NCBI RefSeq assembly: GCF_905480415.1
Contig: NZ_CAJQQI010000049.1
Location: 1 to 36,991 of the forward strand
Direction: 5' to 3'
DNA: 36,991 nt
Source of the DNA: an uncultured Algibacter sp.
GTDB lineage: Bacteria; Bacteroidota; Bacteroidia; Flavobacteriales; Flavobacteriaceae
This document shows, piece by piece, positions 1 to 8,455 of this stretch; the stretch's first letter is position 1, and each line of letters begins with the position of its first letter. The position numbers and the translations under genes are program-made. The notes under the pieces were generated by a model, which saw only the letters and a program-made list of their open reading frames with translations, was not told the origin of the DNA and searched no databases.

Positions 1-357
1 TAAGGAATCTCTTAGCTTTTTGGACATCCCTTTAACGACCATGTCATAACTATGGTTTATAAGTTCTAAAATAAATTTTGGTTGTAATTCTCCTTTATAA
101 ATTGCAATAGTATTCCAATGAATATTGCTCACATAGGGACCCGGATAAATACTTTCGTATTCTTCTCTTAATTTAACTGTATAAATGGGGTCACACTTTA
201 AAGTAATCGATGCCTCACCGCTTTCCCATTTGTCTAGCGGTGCAATAACAAACATCTTATTCAAAACCTTAAATACTAATGTATCCTTATCGAATGGTAA
301 GCTTTCTGTTGTTCCTTTTTTACTTAAACAGTATTCTCGAATTTGTTCAATATGCAT
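1..357 (-). CDS. MmcQ/YjbR family protein, C-terminal end cut by the window edge
   Basis: Reading the minus strand from the ATG at 357 gives 119 codons with no stop before base 1, so the gene runs off the window. The family is usually about 115-120 residues, so only a few residues are probably missing. The start (MHIEQIREYCLSKKG) and the segments with PFDKDTLVFKV, CDPIYTVKLREEY and IHWNTIAI fit the MmcQ/YjbR fold, a small CyaY-like domain thought to bind DNA but without an established role. Its ATG shares one base with the TAA of the upstream DUF4230 gene (TAATG), so it is the last visible gene of a translationally coupled operon. The family call is confident; the cellular role is unknown. 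Confidence 0.8.
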   Translation of the reverse strand, partial: MHIEQIREYCLSKKGTTESLPFDKDTLVFKVLNKMFVIAPLDKWESGEASITLKCDPIYTVKLREEYESIYPGPYVSNIHWNTIAIYKGELQPKFILELINHSYDMVVKGMSKKLRDSL

Positions 358-965
358 TACTGAATTTTCTTGTTTTCAGATGCACCTATCTCTAAAGCAA
401 AATAGTCTAATTTCCAGCCTATAGTTTCGACTATCGTTTCGATGAGTAGAATAGTTTCTAAGGCTTCTTTTTGAGCCGCTTGAATGAGTCCACTTTCAGG
501 TATTTTATCCTGAATATGTTGTTTAGCCTCATTGTGTAAACCTGTTAAATCGGTTGCTTCAAACCTATTAAAGTAGCCTTCCGTTTTATCGTAATAATTC
601 AAATTAGTTTCGATTGATAATACTTCAGGCTCTGGAAAATGTTTTAATATAATTTTCTTTTTATCTATATCTGCTTCCAAATCTATTTTAGACAAATCAT
701 AACCTACATGCGCCTTGGCATTTATTACAACAAGTGCTTTCTTTCTGCTAGAAAGTAGTTTTAAAAAACGCTCTTTAACATCCTCATAATGATAAATTTC
801 AGCAAAATCACCTTCAACAGTAATAAACTTACACACCTTTCTTATCTTATCTAAAAGTATGGTAGATTGCGAATTAACAAGCTGTTTTTTCTTAATAGAC
901 TTTAATACGGTAACAACTCCTAGAGTTACTAAAATCGCAATAATTACGGCTAAAAAAACTTCCAT
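357..965 (-). CDS. DUF4230 domain membrane-anchored protein
   Basis: A 202-residue protein with one hydrophobic segment at about residues 3-21 followed by a basic stretch (KSIKKK), so it is probably anchored at the N-terminus with the rest outside the cytoplasm. The body, with sections such as EGDFAEIYHYED, KALVVINAKAHVGYDLSKID and EATDLTGLHNEAKQHIQDK, matches the DUF4230 pattern common in Bacteroidota; no enzyme motif is visible. The ATG follows directly on the stop of the cyclase gene upstream, and its own stop overlaps the MmcQ start, so it is translated within the operon. The function is unknown; the family call rests on remembered sequence patterns. Confidence 0.78.
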   Translation of the reverse strand: MEVFLAVIIAILVTLGVVTVLKSIKKKQLVNSQSTILLDKIRKVCKFITVEGDFAEIYHYEDVKERFLKLLSSRKKALVVINAKAHVGYDLSKIDLEADIDKKKIILKHFPEPEVLSIETNLNYYDKTEGYFNRFEATDLTGLHNEAKQHIQDKIPESGLIQAAQKEALETILLIETIVETIGWKLDYFALEIGASENKKIQ

Positions 966-1715
966 CTAACTAATAACTTTATATAAAATAGGTTTACTGG
1001 GTGATGCATCATTCTCGAATGGCGCTATTTGTAAATTTAAAAAATACTCGCCGTCTTCTATCTTATTTGACACGTAAATCAATTCGGTAATCGTGGCATC
1101 TAATCGTAATTTTCCTTTTGTGTTCCAAAAAGCATTATGCCCAAGTAACTCGCCGCCATCTTTTTCTTTATCAATGCTTGGTAAATCTATTAGCAAATGT
1201 TTTACACCTTTACTTACCATAAATTTCACAGCATCTTCTTTTAAATATGGCCAGTTGGTATGTGAATATTGTCTTGATAGTTTCTCTCGAGTATTTGGTA
1301 TTGTTCTTAAAATAATAGCATCCCTCTTTTTGTTTCCTATTGCAAATTGCAATTGCTTTTTTGAAATGATTTTATCTTCATTATCATTTTCGGGGGCTAC
1401 AGTAATAACTTCAGCTAAAAAAAAGAATGTTTTTAAATTTTGATTAATAGAATATACTTTTTCTGTAATATGGCCAGCACACTCAGTATGTGTGCCATGA
1501 GCATGTGGGTTAAAATAAATATTATTAAAATTAACACTAGCACCTTCGCTTACTGAAGCGATCCATTCAGCGTCTTTAATAGGTTCTATTTTAGGTTCAT
1601 CAATGTACCATGCATTTACATTTTTTTTTGATGAAATGATTGGCATGGAAATATCTAATGGTTTTGATAAATCTATTTGAAGTTTTCTAGAATTGTATTG
1701 TATGGTTGCAATCAA
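966..1715 (-). CDS. cyclase-family metal-dependent hydrolase (kynurenine formamidase-like)
   Basis: A 249-residue protein of the Cyclase family (PF04199), which includes bacterial kynurenine formamidase. The family metal-binding signature HxGTHxDxxxH appears here as HAHGTHTECAGHI (residues 71-83), with His71, His73, His76 and His82 as likely ligands and Glu78 replacing the usual Asp. The segment near residue 180 with DLPSIDKEKDGG is also typical. The start is a TTG at 1715, overlapping the TGA stop of hemW by four bases (TTGA), an arrangement like the common ATGA coupling; the next in-frame ATG is at residue 24 and would cut into the domain. No tryptophan-catabolism genes are nearby, so the substrate is open. 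It could hydrolyse another amide or lactone. Confidence 0.8.
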   Translation of the reverse strand: MIATIQYNSRKLQIDLSKPLDISMPIISSKKNVNAWYIDEPKIEPIKDAEWIASVSEGASVNFNNIYFNPHAHGTHTECAGHITEKVYSINQNLKTFFFLAEVITVAPENDNEDKIISKKQLQFAIGNKKRDAIILRTIPNTREKLSRQYSHTNWPYLKEDAVKFMVSKGVKHLLIDLPSIDKEKDGGELLGHNAFWNTKGKLRLDATITELIYVSNKIEDGEYFLNLQIAPFENDASPSKPILYKVIS

Positions 1716-2845
1716 GATAAATTAATTTTAAAAAGGTTTGAAGCAATACCATCACTTAAAAATTTACCTTTTTTTGTGGTTAACAATTTGTCATCTTCAA
1801 TATACAATAAATGTTCCTTAATATAAATTTCAGATTGTTGTAAAAGCTGTTTTTTATAATTTCCACCAAAATCATTTTCTACTTTTTTAAGAGAAACACC
1901 CCAAATAGTTCGTAGACCTGTCATTATATATTCATTGAATTTATCAGTTTTAGTTAGTATTTCTGATTCTGAGGGCAGTTCGTTTTTTTGAATGGTTTTA
2001 ATGTACTTTGTATTATTAGACACATTCCAACTCCGCTGATCACCATTAAATGAATGTGCTGAAGGTCCTATTCCCAAATACAGTTCCCCTTGCCAATAGG
2101 CTGAATTATTTCTACTAAAATAATGAGGCTTTCCAAAATTTGAAAGCTCATAATTACTAAACCCAGAAACTTCTAATTTATCGACAAGTATGTTGAATTG
2201 CTCTTGCGCTAAATCGTCATCTACATTATCAATAATACCTTTTTTTATGAATGTTTCTAAAGCTGTTTTAGGCTCCACGGTTAGAGCGTAACAGGATATA
2301 TGTGGAACATTGAATGATAAAGCTGTTTCTATATTCTCAATCCATTCCTCATTGCTCAATCCGGGAATTCCGTAAATTAAATCGATAGAAATATTATCGA
2401 AATATTGAGTTGCTATTTCTAAACATTCCAAAGCTTCTTTGGTGTTATGTGCGCGATTCATAAGTTTCAAATCACGTTCAAAAAAAGATTGAACACCTAT
2501 ACTTATTCGGTTTACTGGGCTTTTAGATAATTGGATTATGACATCATTAGACAAATCATCTGGATTTGCTTCTAGAGTTATTTCAGGGTTTTCAATAGTG
2601 GTATAGTTTTTATAAACTGTATTGATAAGCAGTTCTATTTCATCTCTAGTTAACAAACTAGGTGTGCCTCCCCCAAAATAAATGGTTTCAATACTGTGAT
2701 TTTGAAGCTCGTTTTTTCTTAGTTCTAACTCTCTAACCAAACATTCAATAAGTTCATCTTTCTTTTTTAAAGATGTCGAAAAATGAAAATCACAATAGTG
2801 ACATGCTTGCTTGCAGAATGGTATGTGGATGTAGATGCCGGCCAT
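1712..2845 (-). CDS. hemW: radical SAM haem chaperone HemW (coproporphyrinogen oxidase-like)
   Basis: A 377-residue radical SAM protein. The N-terminus starts MAGIYIHIPFCKQACHYCDF, so the cluster-binding Cys residues are C11, C15 and C18 (CxxxCxxC), followed by the SAM-binding glycine motif GGGTPS near residue 59. The HemN_C-like C-terminal half is present (NEYIMTGLRTIWGV). The family inserts haem into respiratory enzymes and was long misannotated as oxygen-independent coproporphyrinogen III oxidase; the Cys pattern without a further Cys after C18 favours HemW over HemN. Its ATG overlaps the ruvC stop by one base (TAATG). A haem chaperone 18 kb from a large cytochrome locus is suggestive only. 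Confidence 0.92.
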   Translation of the reverse strand: MAGIYIHIPFCKQACHYCDFHFSTSLKKKDELIECLVRELELRKNELQNHSIETIYFGGGTPSLLTRDEIELLINTVYKNYTTIENPEITLEANPDDLSNDVIIQLSKSPVNRISIGVQSFFERDLKLMNRAHNTKEALECLEIATQYFDNISIDLIYGIPGLSNEEWIENIETALSFNVPHISCYALTVEPKTALETFIKKGIIDNVDDDLAQEQFNILVDKLEVSGFSNYELSNFGKPHYFSRNNSAYWQGELYLGIGPSAHSFNGDQRSWNVSNNTKYIKTIQKNELPSESEILTKTDKFNEYIMTGLRTIWGVSLKKVENDFGGNYKKQLLQQSEIYIKEHLLYIEDDKLLTTKKGKFLSDGIASNLFKINLS

Positions 2846-3399
2846 TACTTCTTAACTCTGCCTTCATTCTGCTTAACAAAAGCGTCCCATCCTGAATAAC
2901 TCTTACCAACTTTAATTCTACCTGAATTATAAAAATGACATACGGCGGCTGCTAAACCATCAGTTGCATCTAAATTTTTTGGAAGTGTTTTTAATCCTAA
3001 CAAACTTTGCAACATTTTAGCAACTTGTTCTTTACTAGCATTTCCATTTCCAGTAATAGCCATTTTAATTTTTTTAGGCAGATATTCCGTTATTGGAATT
3101 TCTCTACTCAAACCTGCTGCCATGGCTACACCCTGTGCGCGTCCTAACTTCAGCATACTTTGCACGTTTTTACCAAAAAAAGGAGCTTCAATAGCTATTT
3201 CATCTGGGTTATGCGTATCTATTAGCTCTATGGTACGTTCAAAAATGAGTTTTAGTTTTAAATAATGGTCACTGTATTTTTTTAAATCAAGTTCATTAAG
3301 TTGGACGAATTGCATTGTCTTCCCAACTACTTTTATGAGTCCGAAACCCATAATAGTTGTTCCTGGGTCAATTCCTAAAATAATTCTTTCATGCTTCAT
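2845..3399 (-). CDS. ruvC: crossover junction endodeoxyribonuclease RuvC
   Basis: A 184-residue Holliday-junction resolvase. The reading frame is open seven codons further upstream, but the ATG at 3399 is chosen because it gives the normal N-terminus (MKHERIILGIDPGTTIMGFG) and overlaps the upstream stop as TAATG. Acidic active-site residues are visible in the expected places: D in GIDPG (residue 11), E in IAIEAPFFGKN, and the two D residues in NLDATDGLAAAVCH. The protein acts with RuvAB in recombinational repair in the cytoplasm. It lies between an outer-membrane protein and hemW with one-base overlaps on both sides, so it is translated as part of that operon. Confidence 0.95.
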   Translation of the reverse strand: MKHERIILGIDPGTTIMGFGLIKVVGKTMQFVQLNELDLKKYSDHYLKLKLIFERTIELIDTHNPDEIAIEAPFFGKNVQSMLKLGRAQGVAMAAGLSREIPITEYLPKKIKMAITGNGNASKEQVAKMLQSLLGLKTLPKNLDATDGLAAAVCHFYNSGRIKVGKSYSGWDAFVKQNEGRVKK

Positions 3400-4037
3400 T
3401 AGTCTCCACAATAATAACAACCACTTAGCGAAATAGATGCGCCAAACGTTATGGTTAATAAATCTCCGTTAAACGATCCAAAACCATCAGAAATAGGGTT
3501 AAAATCTTTACCAAAGCCAAAAATATATGAGGTATCTACATAAACGGATAGCTTATCAGAAATACCATAATGAAACTCAATACCACCCATAGCATTTAAA
3601 TACACCGTTTTATTTTCTCCGTAATTACCTAAAGGTTTTACTATTGAAAACCCTGGACCAGCGTGAATAAAAGTTGCCGTTTTATTTGAAAAACTAAAAA
3701 TTTTAGAGGTATCAAATACCAATTGTGTATTTATACGTGAATAGTTCACTTTAAACTCTGGAGCATTATCAATGTTAGAAAATCTATTAAAACCAAAATC
3801 TATTTTTGCTCCTAAGTGAGATTTAAACATGTACTGCAACCCTAGATTAATCGTTGGGAAATTAATTGAATTCGCTTCAAAACTACTTACAAAACCATTT
3901 GCTGACGGACTATTAATACCCAAAGCAAATTGTGCCTTAATTGTGCTTGTATCGCCTTGAGAAAAACTTGAAAAACCATAAAAAAGGAAAGCTAATGCAA
4001 ACCATAAATGGGTATTCAATTTAAAATTCAAGGTCAT
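3399..4037 (-). CDS. outer-membrane beta-barrel protein
   Basis: A 212-residue exported protein. The ATG at 4037 is preferred over a GTG further upstream because it directly precedes a signal peptide (MTLNFKLNTHLWFALAFLFY, cleavage probably after FSQ at about residue 27). The mature part has the alternating aromatic/polar strands of a small eight-stranded barrel, such as INLGLQYMFKSHLGAKIDFGF and LSVYVDTSYIFGFG, and ends in a strand followed by two Cys (GCYYCGD), an unusual C-terminus. No specific function can be read. It is the first gene of the minus-strand operon leading into ruvC and hemW, and only 30 bases separate its start from the divergent gene at 4068. Confidence 0.75.
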   Translation of the reverse strand: MTLNFKLNTHLWFALAFLFYGFSSFSQGDTSTIKAQFALGINSPSANGFVSSFEANSINFPTINLGLQYMFKSHLGAKIDFGFNRFSNIDNAPEFKVNYSRINTQLVFDTSKIFSFSNKTATFIHAGPGFSIVKPLGNYGENKTVYLNAMGGIEFHYGISDKLSVYVDTSYIFGFGKDFNPISDGFGSFNGDLLTITFGASISLSGCYYCGD

Positions 4038-4067
4038 GTGGTAATATTGATTTAATTTGCAGCACAA

Positions 4068-5042
4068 ATGATGCACTCGCTACCATACAAAACTAAACAA
4101 TTCTTTTTTGTGCTTATTAAATTAAGCATTGTAGTTGGTGCTTTTTATTTTATTTATCAAAAATTAGTAAATAATGATGCTTTGAATTTTTCTGATTTTA
4201 CTAGTTTCTTGCTAAAAAAGAACGTTTTTTCGCTTAAAAACATCATTTTTTTAATGATTTTAAGCGTTTTGAATTGGTTTTTTGAAATTCTAAAATGGCA
4301 GGTTTTAGTGCATTTTATCAAAAAAATTAGTTTTAAAAATGCTACCGAACAAAGTTTAGGCGCATTAACTGCCTCACTGTTCACACCAAATAGAATTGGT
4401 GAATACGGTGCTAAAGCTATTTATTATACATCCAATTTTAGGAAGCGCATCATGTTAGTTAACCTAATGAGTAACCTTCTACAAATGACTGTCACCATAA
4501 TTTTGGGAGTTACCGGACTAAGTTTTTATATATTAAAATACGACCCAGAAATAAATTATTATAAACTGGCAAGGTTTTTAGTTTTTGTTTTGATAGCCAT
4601 ACTTTTATTAAGCTTTGGATTAACCAAAAGCAGACTTACAATTAAAGGATTCTCCATAGAAAAGATTAAAGGTTTTGTTGTAGAATACCCGAAAAATAAA
4701 CTCGTTTTAGGGTTTTTGTTTTCAATAATACGGTATCTTGTTTTTTCCTTTCAGTTTTTTATGTTGTTGCAAATTTTTCAGGTAAACCTTAGCTATTTAA
4801 ATGCCATGATTATTATTACAGCCATGTATTTACTAGCTTCGATAATTCCAACTATTTTTATTTTTGACGTGATTATAAAAGGAAGCGTTGCAGTGTATCT
4901 GTTTTCGGTGGCAGATATAAACGAATTGATTGTGCTATCTATAATTACTATTATGTGGTTACTTAACTTTGTAATGCCAAGTCTATTTGGAAGTTACTAT
5001 GTACTTCGTTTTAACTTCCCAAAAAGTCAAGATAAGATATGA
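4068..5042 (+). CDS. lysylphosphatidylglycerol synthase TM-region-like (flippase-like) membrane protein
   Basis: A 324-residue integral membrane protein with about eight hydrophobic segments (for example residues 14-30, 50-69, 135-151, 168-183, 214-236, 245-268, 288-306). The section with GALTASLFTPNRIGEYGAKA near residue 96 is characteristic of the LPG_synthase_TM/UPF0104 family, which includes the flippase half of MprF. No catalytic domain is attached. Its stop overlaps the start of the glycosyltransferase at 5039 by four bases (ATGA), so the two are coupled, and a role in moving or modifying a lipid-linked sugar is a reasonable inference. Two adjacent ATG codons begin the gene; the first is listed. 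The substrate is unknown. Confidence 0.8.
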   Translation: MMHSLPYKTKQFFFVLIKLSIVVGAFYFIYQKLVNNDALNFSDFTSFLLKKNVFSLKNIIFLMILSVLNWFFEILKWQVLVHFIKKISFKNATEQSLGALTASLFTPNRIGEYGAKAIYYTSNFRKRIMLVNLMSNLLQMTVTIILGVTGLSFYILKYDPEINYYKLARFLVFVLIAILLLSFGLTKSRLTIKGFSIEKIKGFVVEYPKNKLVLGFLFSIIRYLVFSFQFFMLLQIFQVNLSYLNAMIIITAMYLLASIIPTIFIFDVIIKGSVAVYLFSVADINELIVLSIITIMWLLNFVMPSLFGSYYVLRFNFPKSQDKI

Positions 5043-6175
5043 TTTTAATTAGCCTCATTATAACCATTAGTTACTTACTTTTAGTAGGTAGTTTTATTTT
5101 TGGGTTTGATAAAATTGCAACATTTAGGCTAGAAGATACTCCAGCTAAAACCAAATTTTCAATCCTGATTCCTTTTAGAAATGAGGCTGAAAATTTACCA
5201 GATTTATTAAAGTCTATTGAAGCTCTTAAGTATCCTAAACATCTTTTTGAAATTATTTTTGTTGATGATGAATCTGATGATGATTCTGTTGATATCATAA
5301 AAAAAACATTAAAAACAAGACCCTTAGACTGCGCTCAAGATGCTCGTATCATTACAAATGATAGAAAAACAAATTCCCCAAAGAAGGACGCCATAACCTC
5401 AGCTATAAAAAAAGCAAAATACGATTGGATAATCACCACCGATGCTGATTGCCAATTACCTTTATTTTGGCTAGATAGTTTTGACCAGTACATTCAAAAA
5501 AACAATGCCGTTTGTATTGCTGCTCCTGTAGTTTATAATAATGATAATTCGTTTTTAAACCGGTTTCAAGTACTAGACATCTTAAGCTTACAAGGTGCTA
5601 CTATTGGCGGTTTCGGAATCAACAAACCTTTTTTGTGTAATGGTGCTAATCTAGCGTATAAAAAATCAATATTTAATGAAGTAAGTGGTTTTGAAGGCAA
5701 CACTAATATTGCCAGTGGAGACGACATTTTTCTACTTGAAAAAATTGCAACAAAACAGCCTAAGCGTGTTCATTATTTAAAATGCAAACAGGCTATTATA
5801 AAAACACAATCACAACCAAATTGGGCTAATTTATTGTCTCAACGTGTCCGTTGGGCTGCAAAAACAAGCACTTATAATAATTGGTTTGGTAAGCTAACAG
5901 GCTTGATTGTTTTGTTAATGAATACTTTAATCGTTATTGGATTTCTACTTTCTTGTATTAGTATTTTAAACTTTAAAATCCTCCTTTATATTCTGGTTAT
6001 AAAATTTAATATCGATTTCTTTTTAATCTATAAATCAGCTTCCTTTTTTAATCAAAAAAGCATATTAAAAAATTATCTTTTCGGGTTTCTCATTTATCCA
6101 TTCTTTAGTATTTATATTGCGTTTATTTCAAGCTTTTCTAGTTATAAATGGAAAGGACGTGACTTTAAAAAATAA
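5039..6175 (+). CDS. family 2 glycosyltransferase, membrane-anchored
   Basis: A 378-residue GT2 enzyme. After an N-terminal membrane segment (residues 1-22) comes the GT-A fold: FSILIPFRNEAENLPDLLKS (nucleotide-sugar binding start), EIIFVDDESDDDS, the metal-binding DxD in ITTDADC near residue 137, the acceptor-site GDDIFLLEK, and QRVRW, the QxxRW motif of processive-type enzymes. Three or four hydrophobic segments close the protein (about 285-370), like cellulose-synthase-type and ceramide-type transferases. It uses a nucleotide sugar at the cytoplasmic membrane face; donor and acceptor are not readable. It is translationally coupled to the flippase-like gene before it, and the Bax-inhibitor gene follows after 20 bases. 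Confidence 0.9.
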   Translation: MILISLIITISYLLLVGSFIFGFDKIATFRLEDTPAKTKFSILIPFRNEAENLPDLLKSIEALKYPKHLFEIIFVDDESDDDSVDIIKKTLKTRPLDCAQDARIITNDRKTNSPKKDAITSAIKKAKYDWIITTDADCQLPLFWLDSFDQYIQKNNAVCIAAPVVYNNDNSFLNRFQVLDILSLQGATIGGFGINKPFLCNGANLAYKKSIFNEVSGFEGNTNIASGDDIFLLEKIATKQPKRVHYLKCKQAIIKTQSQPNWANLLSQRVRWAAKTSTYNNWFGKLTGLIVLLMNTLIVIGFLLSCISILNFKILLYILVIKFNIDFFLIYKSASFFNQKSILKNYLFGFLIYPFFSIYIAFISSFSSYKWKGRDFKK

Positions 6176-6195
6176 TTTTAGTATTTTTAATTCTT

Positions 6196-6930
6196 ATGGA
6201 CCTATTCAAAAAAACTTCAAATCCAGCCTTTAATAATTACTTTTTTGGTGATAATAGAACTTCATCAAAAACCATGTCAGTGACTGGTATTTTTATAAAA
6301 TCAATGTTGTCCATAGCCATTATTGTAATCATTTCAATTGGCATGTGGAGACTTCACGCCAGTGGAGCAAACATTAAATGGTATTCTTTAGGTGGTATGT
6401 TAGCCGCAATCGTAATTAGTATTATTATTTCTGTTCGTCAACATTGGGCACATATTTTAGTGCCGCTATATGCCATAGCAAAAGGCTTCTTTCTAGGCGC
6501 CATGACCGTGTATGCTCATGCTCAATTTCCTAATTTACCCTATCAAGCCATTGGGATAACAATGGTTACTTTTATAGTGATGTTATTACTGTATCAAATG
6601 CGAATTATCGTGGTGACCAAAAAACTACGAAGTGTTATTATCACTGCAGCAACCAGTATTTTTGTAGTTTATATTATTTCATGGATTTTGGGTTTCTTCG
6701 GGATAAAAGTCTTTATCTGGGGTACGTCTTGGCCTGCTATAGCATTCAATATTCTTGCTGCAATTTTCGCTTCATTATCATTGCTTCTTGACTTTGATTA
6801 TATTGAGCGCCATAAAAATAAATCGCCTAAATATAAAGAATGGATAGCTACCTGGGGGCTTCTCGTAACCTTAGTTTGGTTATATATGGAAGTGTTAAGA
6901 CTCATGCGGAAATTGGCTATTAGGTTTTAA
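6196..6930 (+). CDS. Bax inhibitor-1/YccA family membrane protein
   Basis: A 244-residue protein with seven predicted membrane helices and the family layout: a short polar N-terminus containing SNPAFNNYFFG, then helices beginning near residues 33, 57, 81, 107, 139, 172 and 212. The section GFFLGAMTVYAHAQFPNLPYQAIGIT and the late LLLDFDYIERHKNKSPKYKEW, with its conserved acidic residues, fit BI-1/YccA proteins. These act as pH-sensitive calcium leak channels or modulate FtsH in other bacteria; the role here is unknown. It sits 20 bases after the glycosyltransferase and is probably the last gene of that unit, followed by an intergenic repeat. Confidence 0.88.
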   Translation: MDLFKKTSNPAFNNYFFGDNRTSSKTMSVTGIFIKSMLSIAIIVIISIGMWRLHASGANIKWYSLGGMLAAIVISIIISVRQHWAHILVPLYAIAKGFFLGAMTVYAHAQFPNLPYQAIGITMVTFIVMLLLYQMRIIVVTKKLRSVIITAATSIFVVYIISWILGFFGIKVFIWGTSWPAIAFNILAAIFASLSLLLDFDYIERHKNKSPKYKEWIATWGLLVTLVWLYMEVLRLMRKLAIRF

Positions 6931-7030
6931 GGGCGTTACCCAAAAAGGTTAGGCTTTACGTTACAAGTCCTCACTCATGCTTCGCTGTGGGCTTTGCTAT
7001 GCAATCCCTAACGCACTTATCCGCTGTAGT
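6931..7030. repeat. flavobacterial-type intergenic repeat element
   Basis: Non-coding sequence beginning one base after the BI-1 stop. It starts GGGCGTTACCC and nears its end with ATCCCTAACGC, so GCGTTA (6933-6938) and TAACGC (7009-7014) form an inverted pair. Inside are two related direct units, GGCTTTACGTTACAAGTCC and GGCTTTGCTATGCAATCCC. Sequences of this style, rich in GGGCTTT, CTTCGCTG and AATCCCTAACGC, recur between genes in many Flavobacteriaceae; that statement is from memory and could not be searched here. No protein or known RNA is evident. Confidence 0.55.
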
Positions 7031-7068
7031 AAGAGTTTATAGAACTTGTCAATAGACAATAGACAAAA

Positions 7069-7545
7069 CTAATTTACATGAATAACTATAGGTAGTTTAA
7101 ACTCCGTGGTAACGTGCTGTCCACGTTTTATAGCCGGAAATATTTTTGGCAAAGAATCTAGACTATTAATGAGTAACTGATTAATATTGGGAATTTCTTG
7201 AGTAGTAAGTGAATCTATTTTTGATTGTAATAATAACAACTCACCTTTTTTAGATACTTGAAAATACAGCATTATTGTATCATTAATATCTTGAGTAACA
7301 ACAATCTGTTCTTTTTGCAAATAACTGGTAATATTGTTGGTTATGGTTTGCTGAAAGCAAATGGTTCTATCTTCTTTTACCGTAGAAGAATCACAAGCTT
7401 TAAAACTGGGATATTCATCAACATCATTCCAATTAAAAGTTTCTAATTCTTCTTTTAAAATCGCTTCAGAAGATATTTTTTTCACATTGAAATAGTCACA
7501 AGATGTGATTAACAAAATAAATATAAAAACTAAAGAATATCTCAT
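7069..7545 (-). CDS. TonB C-terminal-domain-like lipoprotein
   Basis: A 158-residue protein. The ATG at 7545 is chosen over the in-frame TTG at 7554. A signal peptide with lipobox LITSC puts the lipidated Cys at about residue 16, so the protein is probably in the periplasm or outer membrane. Residues 90-158 (IMLYFQVSKKGELLLLQSKID, then LINSLDSLPKIFPAIKRG and TEFKLPIVIHV) follow the TonB_C layout of strand, helix with SLPK, basic turn and final strand. There is no transmembrane anchor or proline-rich linker as in true TonB, so it is not an energy transducer of the classical type. A broken paralogous domain lies just upstream at 7665-7871. The role is unknown. Confidence 0.7.
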   Translation of the reverse strand: MRYSLVFIFILLITSCDYFNVKKISSEAILKEELETFNWNDVDEYPSFKACDSSTVKEDRTICFQQTITNNITSYLQKEQIVVTQDINDTIMLYFQVSKKGELLLLQSKIDSLTTQEIPNINQLLINSLDSLPKIFPAIKRGQHVTTEFKLPIVIHVN

Positions 7546-7554
7546 GGACTTCAA

Positions 7555-7957
7555 CTTGAACCGAAAAATACAAATTTTTTAGTTTTTAAATACTCAAAAA
7601 AGTAAAAACCGAAGTTTGAGCTTCGATTTTAAATAGTATTAATAAAAATGGAAGTGCAATTCATTTACTCTGCTATTGCAAATATAATTGACAATGAATA
7701 AGGCACATTTACTTTCTTACCTTTATGTTCTCCTGGTGCAACCTTTGGCAGTGTTTTAATAACACGTATAGCTTAATCTTCTCAATCAGGATGTGGTGCT
7801 CAAAAGCTTACATAAATAACGTCTCCTTCATTACTTATTTTAAAAATAACATGAATACGTTGTTTCCTTTTTTAACTTAAAACTATTGGCTAAAGTTTAA
7901 AAATGTAACATTTGGCATGATTTTTACTCTAAAATTATATATAACTTAAACACTTTT
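7555..7957. other. intergenic region around the TonB_C relic
   Basis: This 403-base stretch holds the pseudogene at 7665-7871. The 86 bases between it and the DUF456 start are AT-rich with near-matches to the TAnnTTTG promoter box (TAACATTTG near 7915, with one extra spacer base). No further gene or RNA was found. Confidence 0.5.
7665..7871 (-). pseudogene. decayed TonB C-terminal domain fragment
   Basis: One minus-strand frame reads KRKQRIHVIFKISNEGDVIYV, then SF*APHPD*ED*AIRVIKTLPK, then VAPGEHKGKKVNVPYSL and SIIFAIAE before a stop at 7665. This is a recognisable TonB_C module (VxFKIxxxGxVxxV, APHP, AIRVIKxLPK, GKxVxVPYSLxI) interrupted by three in-frame stops, TGA, TGA and TAA. Each could have come from a sense codon by a simple change (for example CGA to TGA and GAA to TAA). 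The frame is otherwise intact, so the decay looks recent. No start or signal peptide is found upstream of 7871, so the 5' part is lost. It may be a relic of a tandem duplication with the gene at 7069. Confidence 0.75.
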
Positions 7958-8455
7958 ATGGATATTATTTTAATTATTATTGCTGCACTATTTATGCTTC
8001 TAGGCATTATTGGCAGCTTCATACCTATTCTACCAGGACCTGTTACCAGTTGGTTTGGACTTTTAATTGTTCATTTCACTAATGCGATACCTATTCATAA
8101 ATCGTTTTTGATCACAACTTTTACAATTGCTCTATTTATTTGGCTGCTTGATTATATTATTCCAGCCATAGGCACAAAACGTTTTGGAGGCACTAAATAC
8201 GGGATGATTGGAACCACTATAGGTCTTATTGTTGGATTGATTGCTCCTATACCTGGAGGTATTATAATTGGCCCTTTTATTGGCGCTTTAATAGGAGAAC
8301 TGATAAACAAAAGTGATACAAAAAAAGCAACTAAAGCTGCTTTAGGGTCTTTTATTGGGTTTTTAACCTCAACCTTTATAAAATTTGTAGTTGCTATTAT
8401 CTACCTTGGTCTTTACATTGGTGTTTTGTGGGATTATAAAGATGCTATATTTTGA
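7958..8455 (+). CDS. DUF456 family membrane protein
   Basis: A 165-residue, very hydrophobic protein. The N-terminal hairpin with GIIGSFIPILPGPVTSWFGL and the glycine-zipper stretch GMIGTTIGLIVGLIAPIPGG, then GPFIGALIGELI, are typical of DUF456. About four to five membrane segments are likely (1-25, 43-68, 82-115, 125-155). Glycine-zipper proteins can pack or insert in membranes, but no function is established for the family. The gene stands alone: pseudogene material lies upstream on the other strand, and a hairpin-rich spacer lies downstream. Confidence 0.85.
   Translation: MDIILIIIAALFMLLGIIGSFIPILPGPVTSWFGLLIVHFTNAIPIHKSFLITTFTIALFIWLLDYIIPAIGTKRFGGTKYGMIGTTIGLIVGLIAPIPGGIIIGPFIGALIGELINKSDTKKATKAALGSFIGFLTSTFIKFVVAIIYLGLYIGVLWDYKDAIF

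Noticed and set aside
7665-7871. Possible stop-codon recoding (selenocysteine or a changed genetic code) in the TonB_C frame
   Set aside because: The stops include TAA as well as TGA, no SECIS-like structure was seen, and normal genes in the window end in TGA, so decay is simpler.
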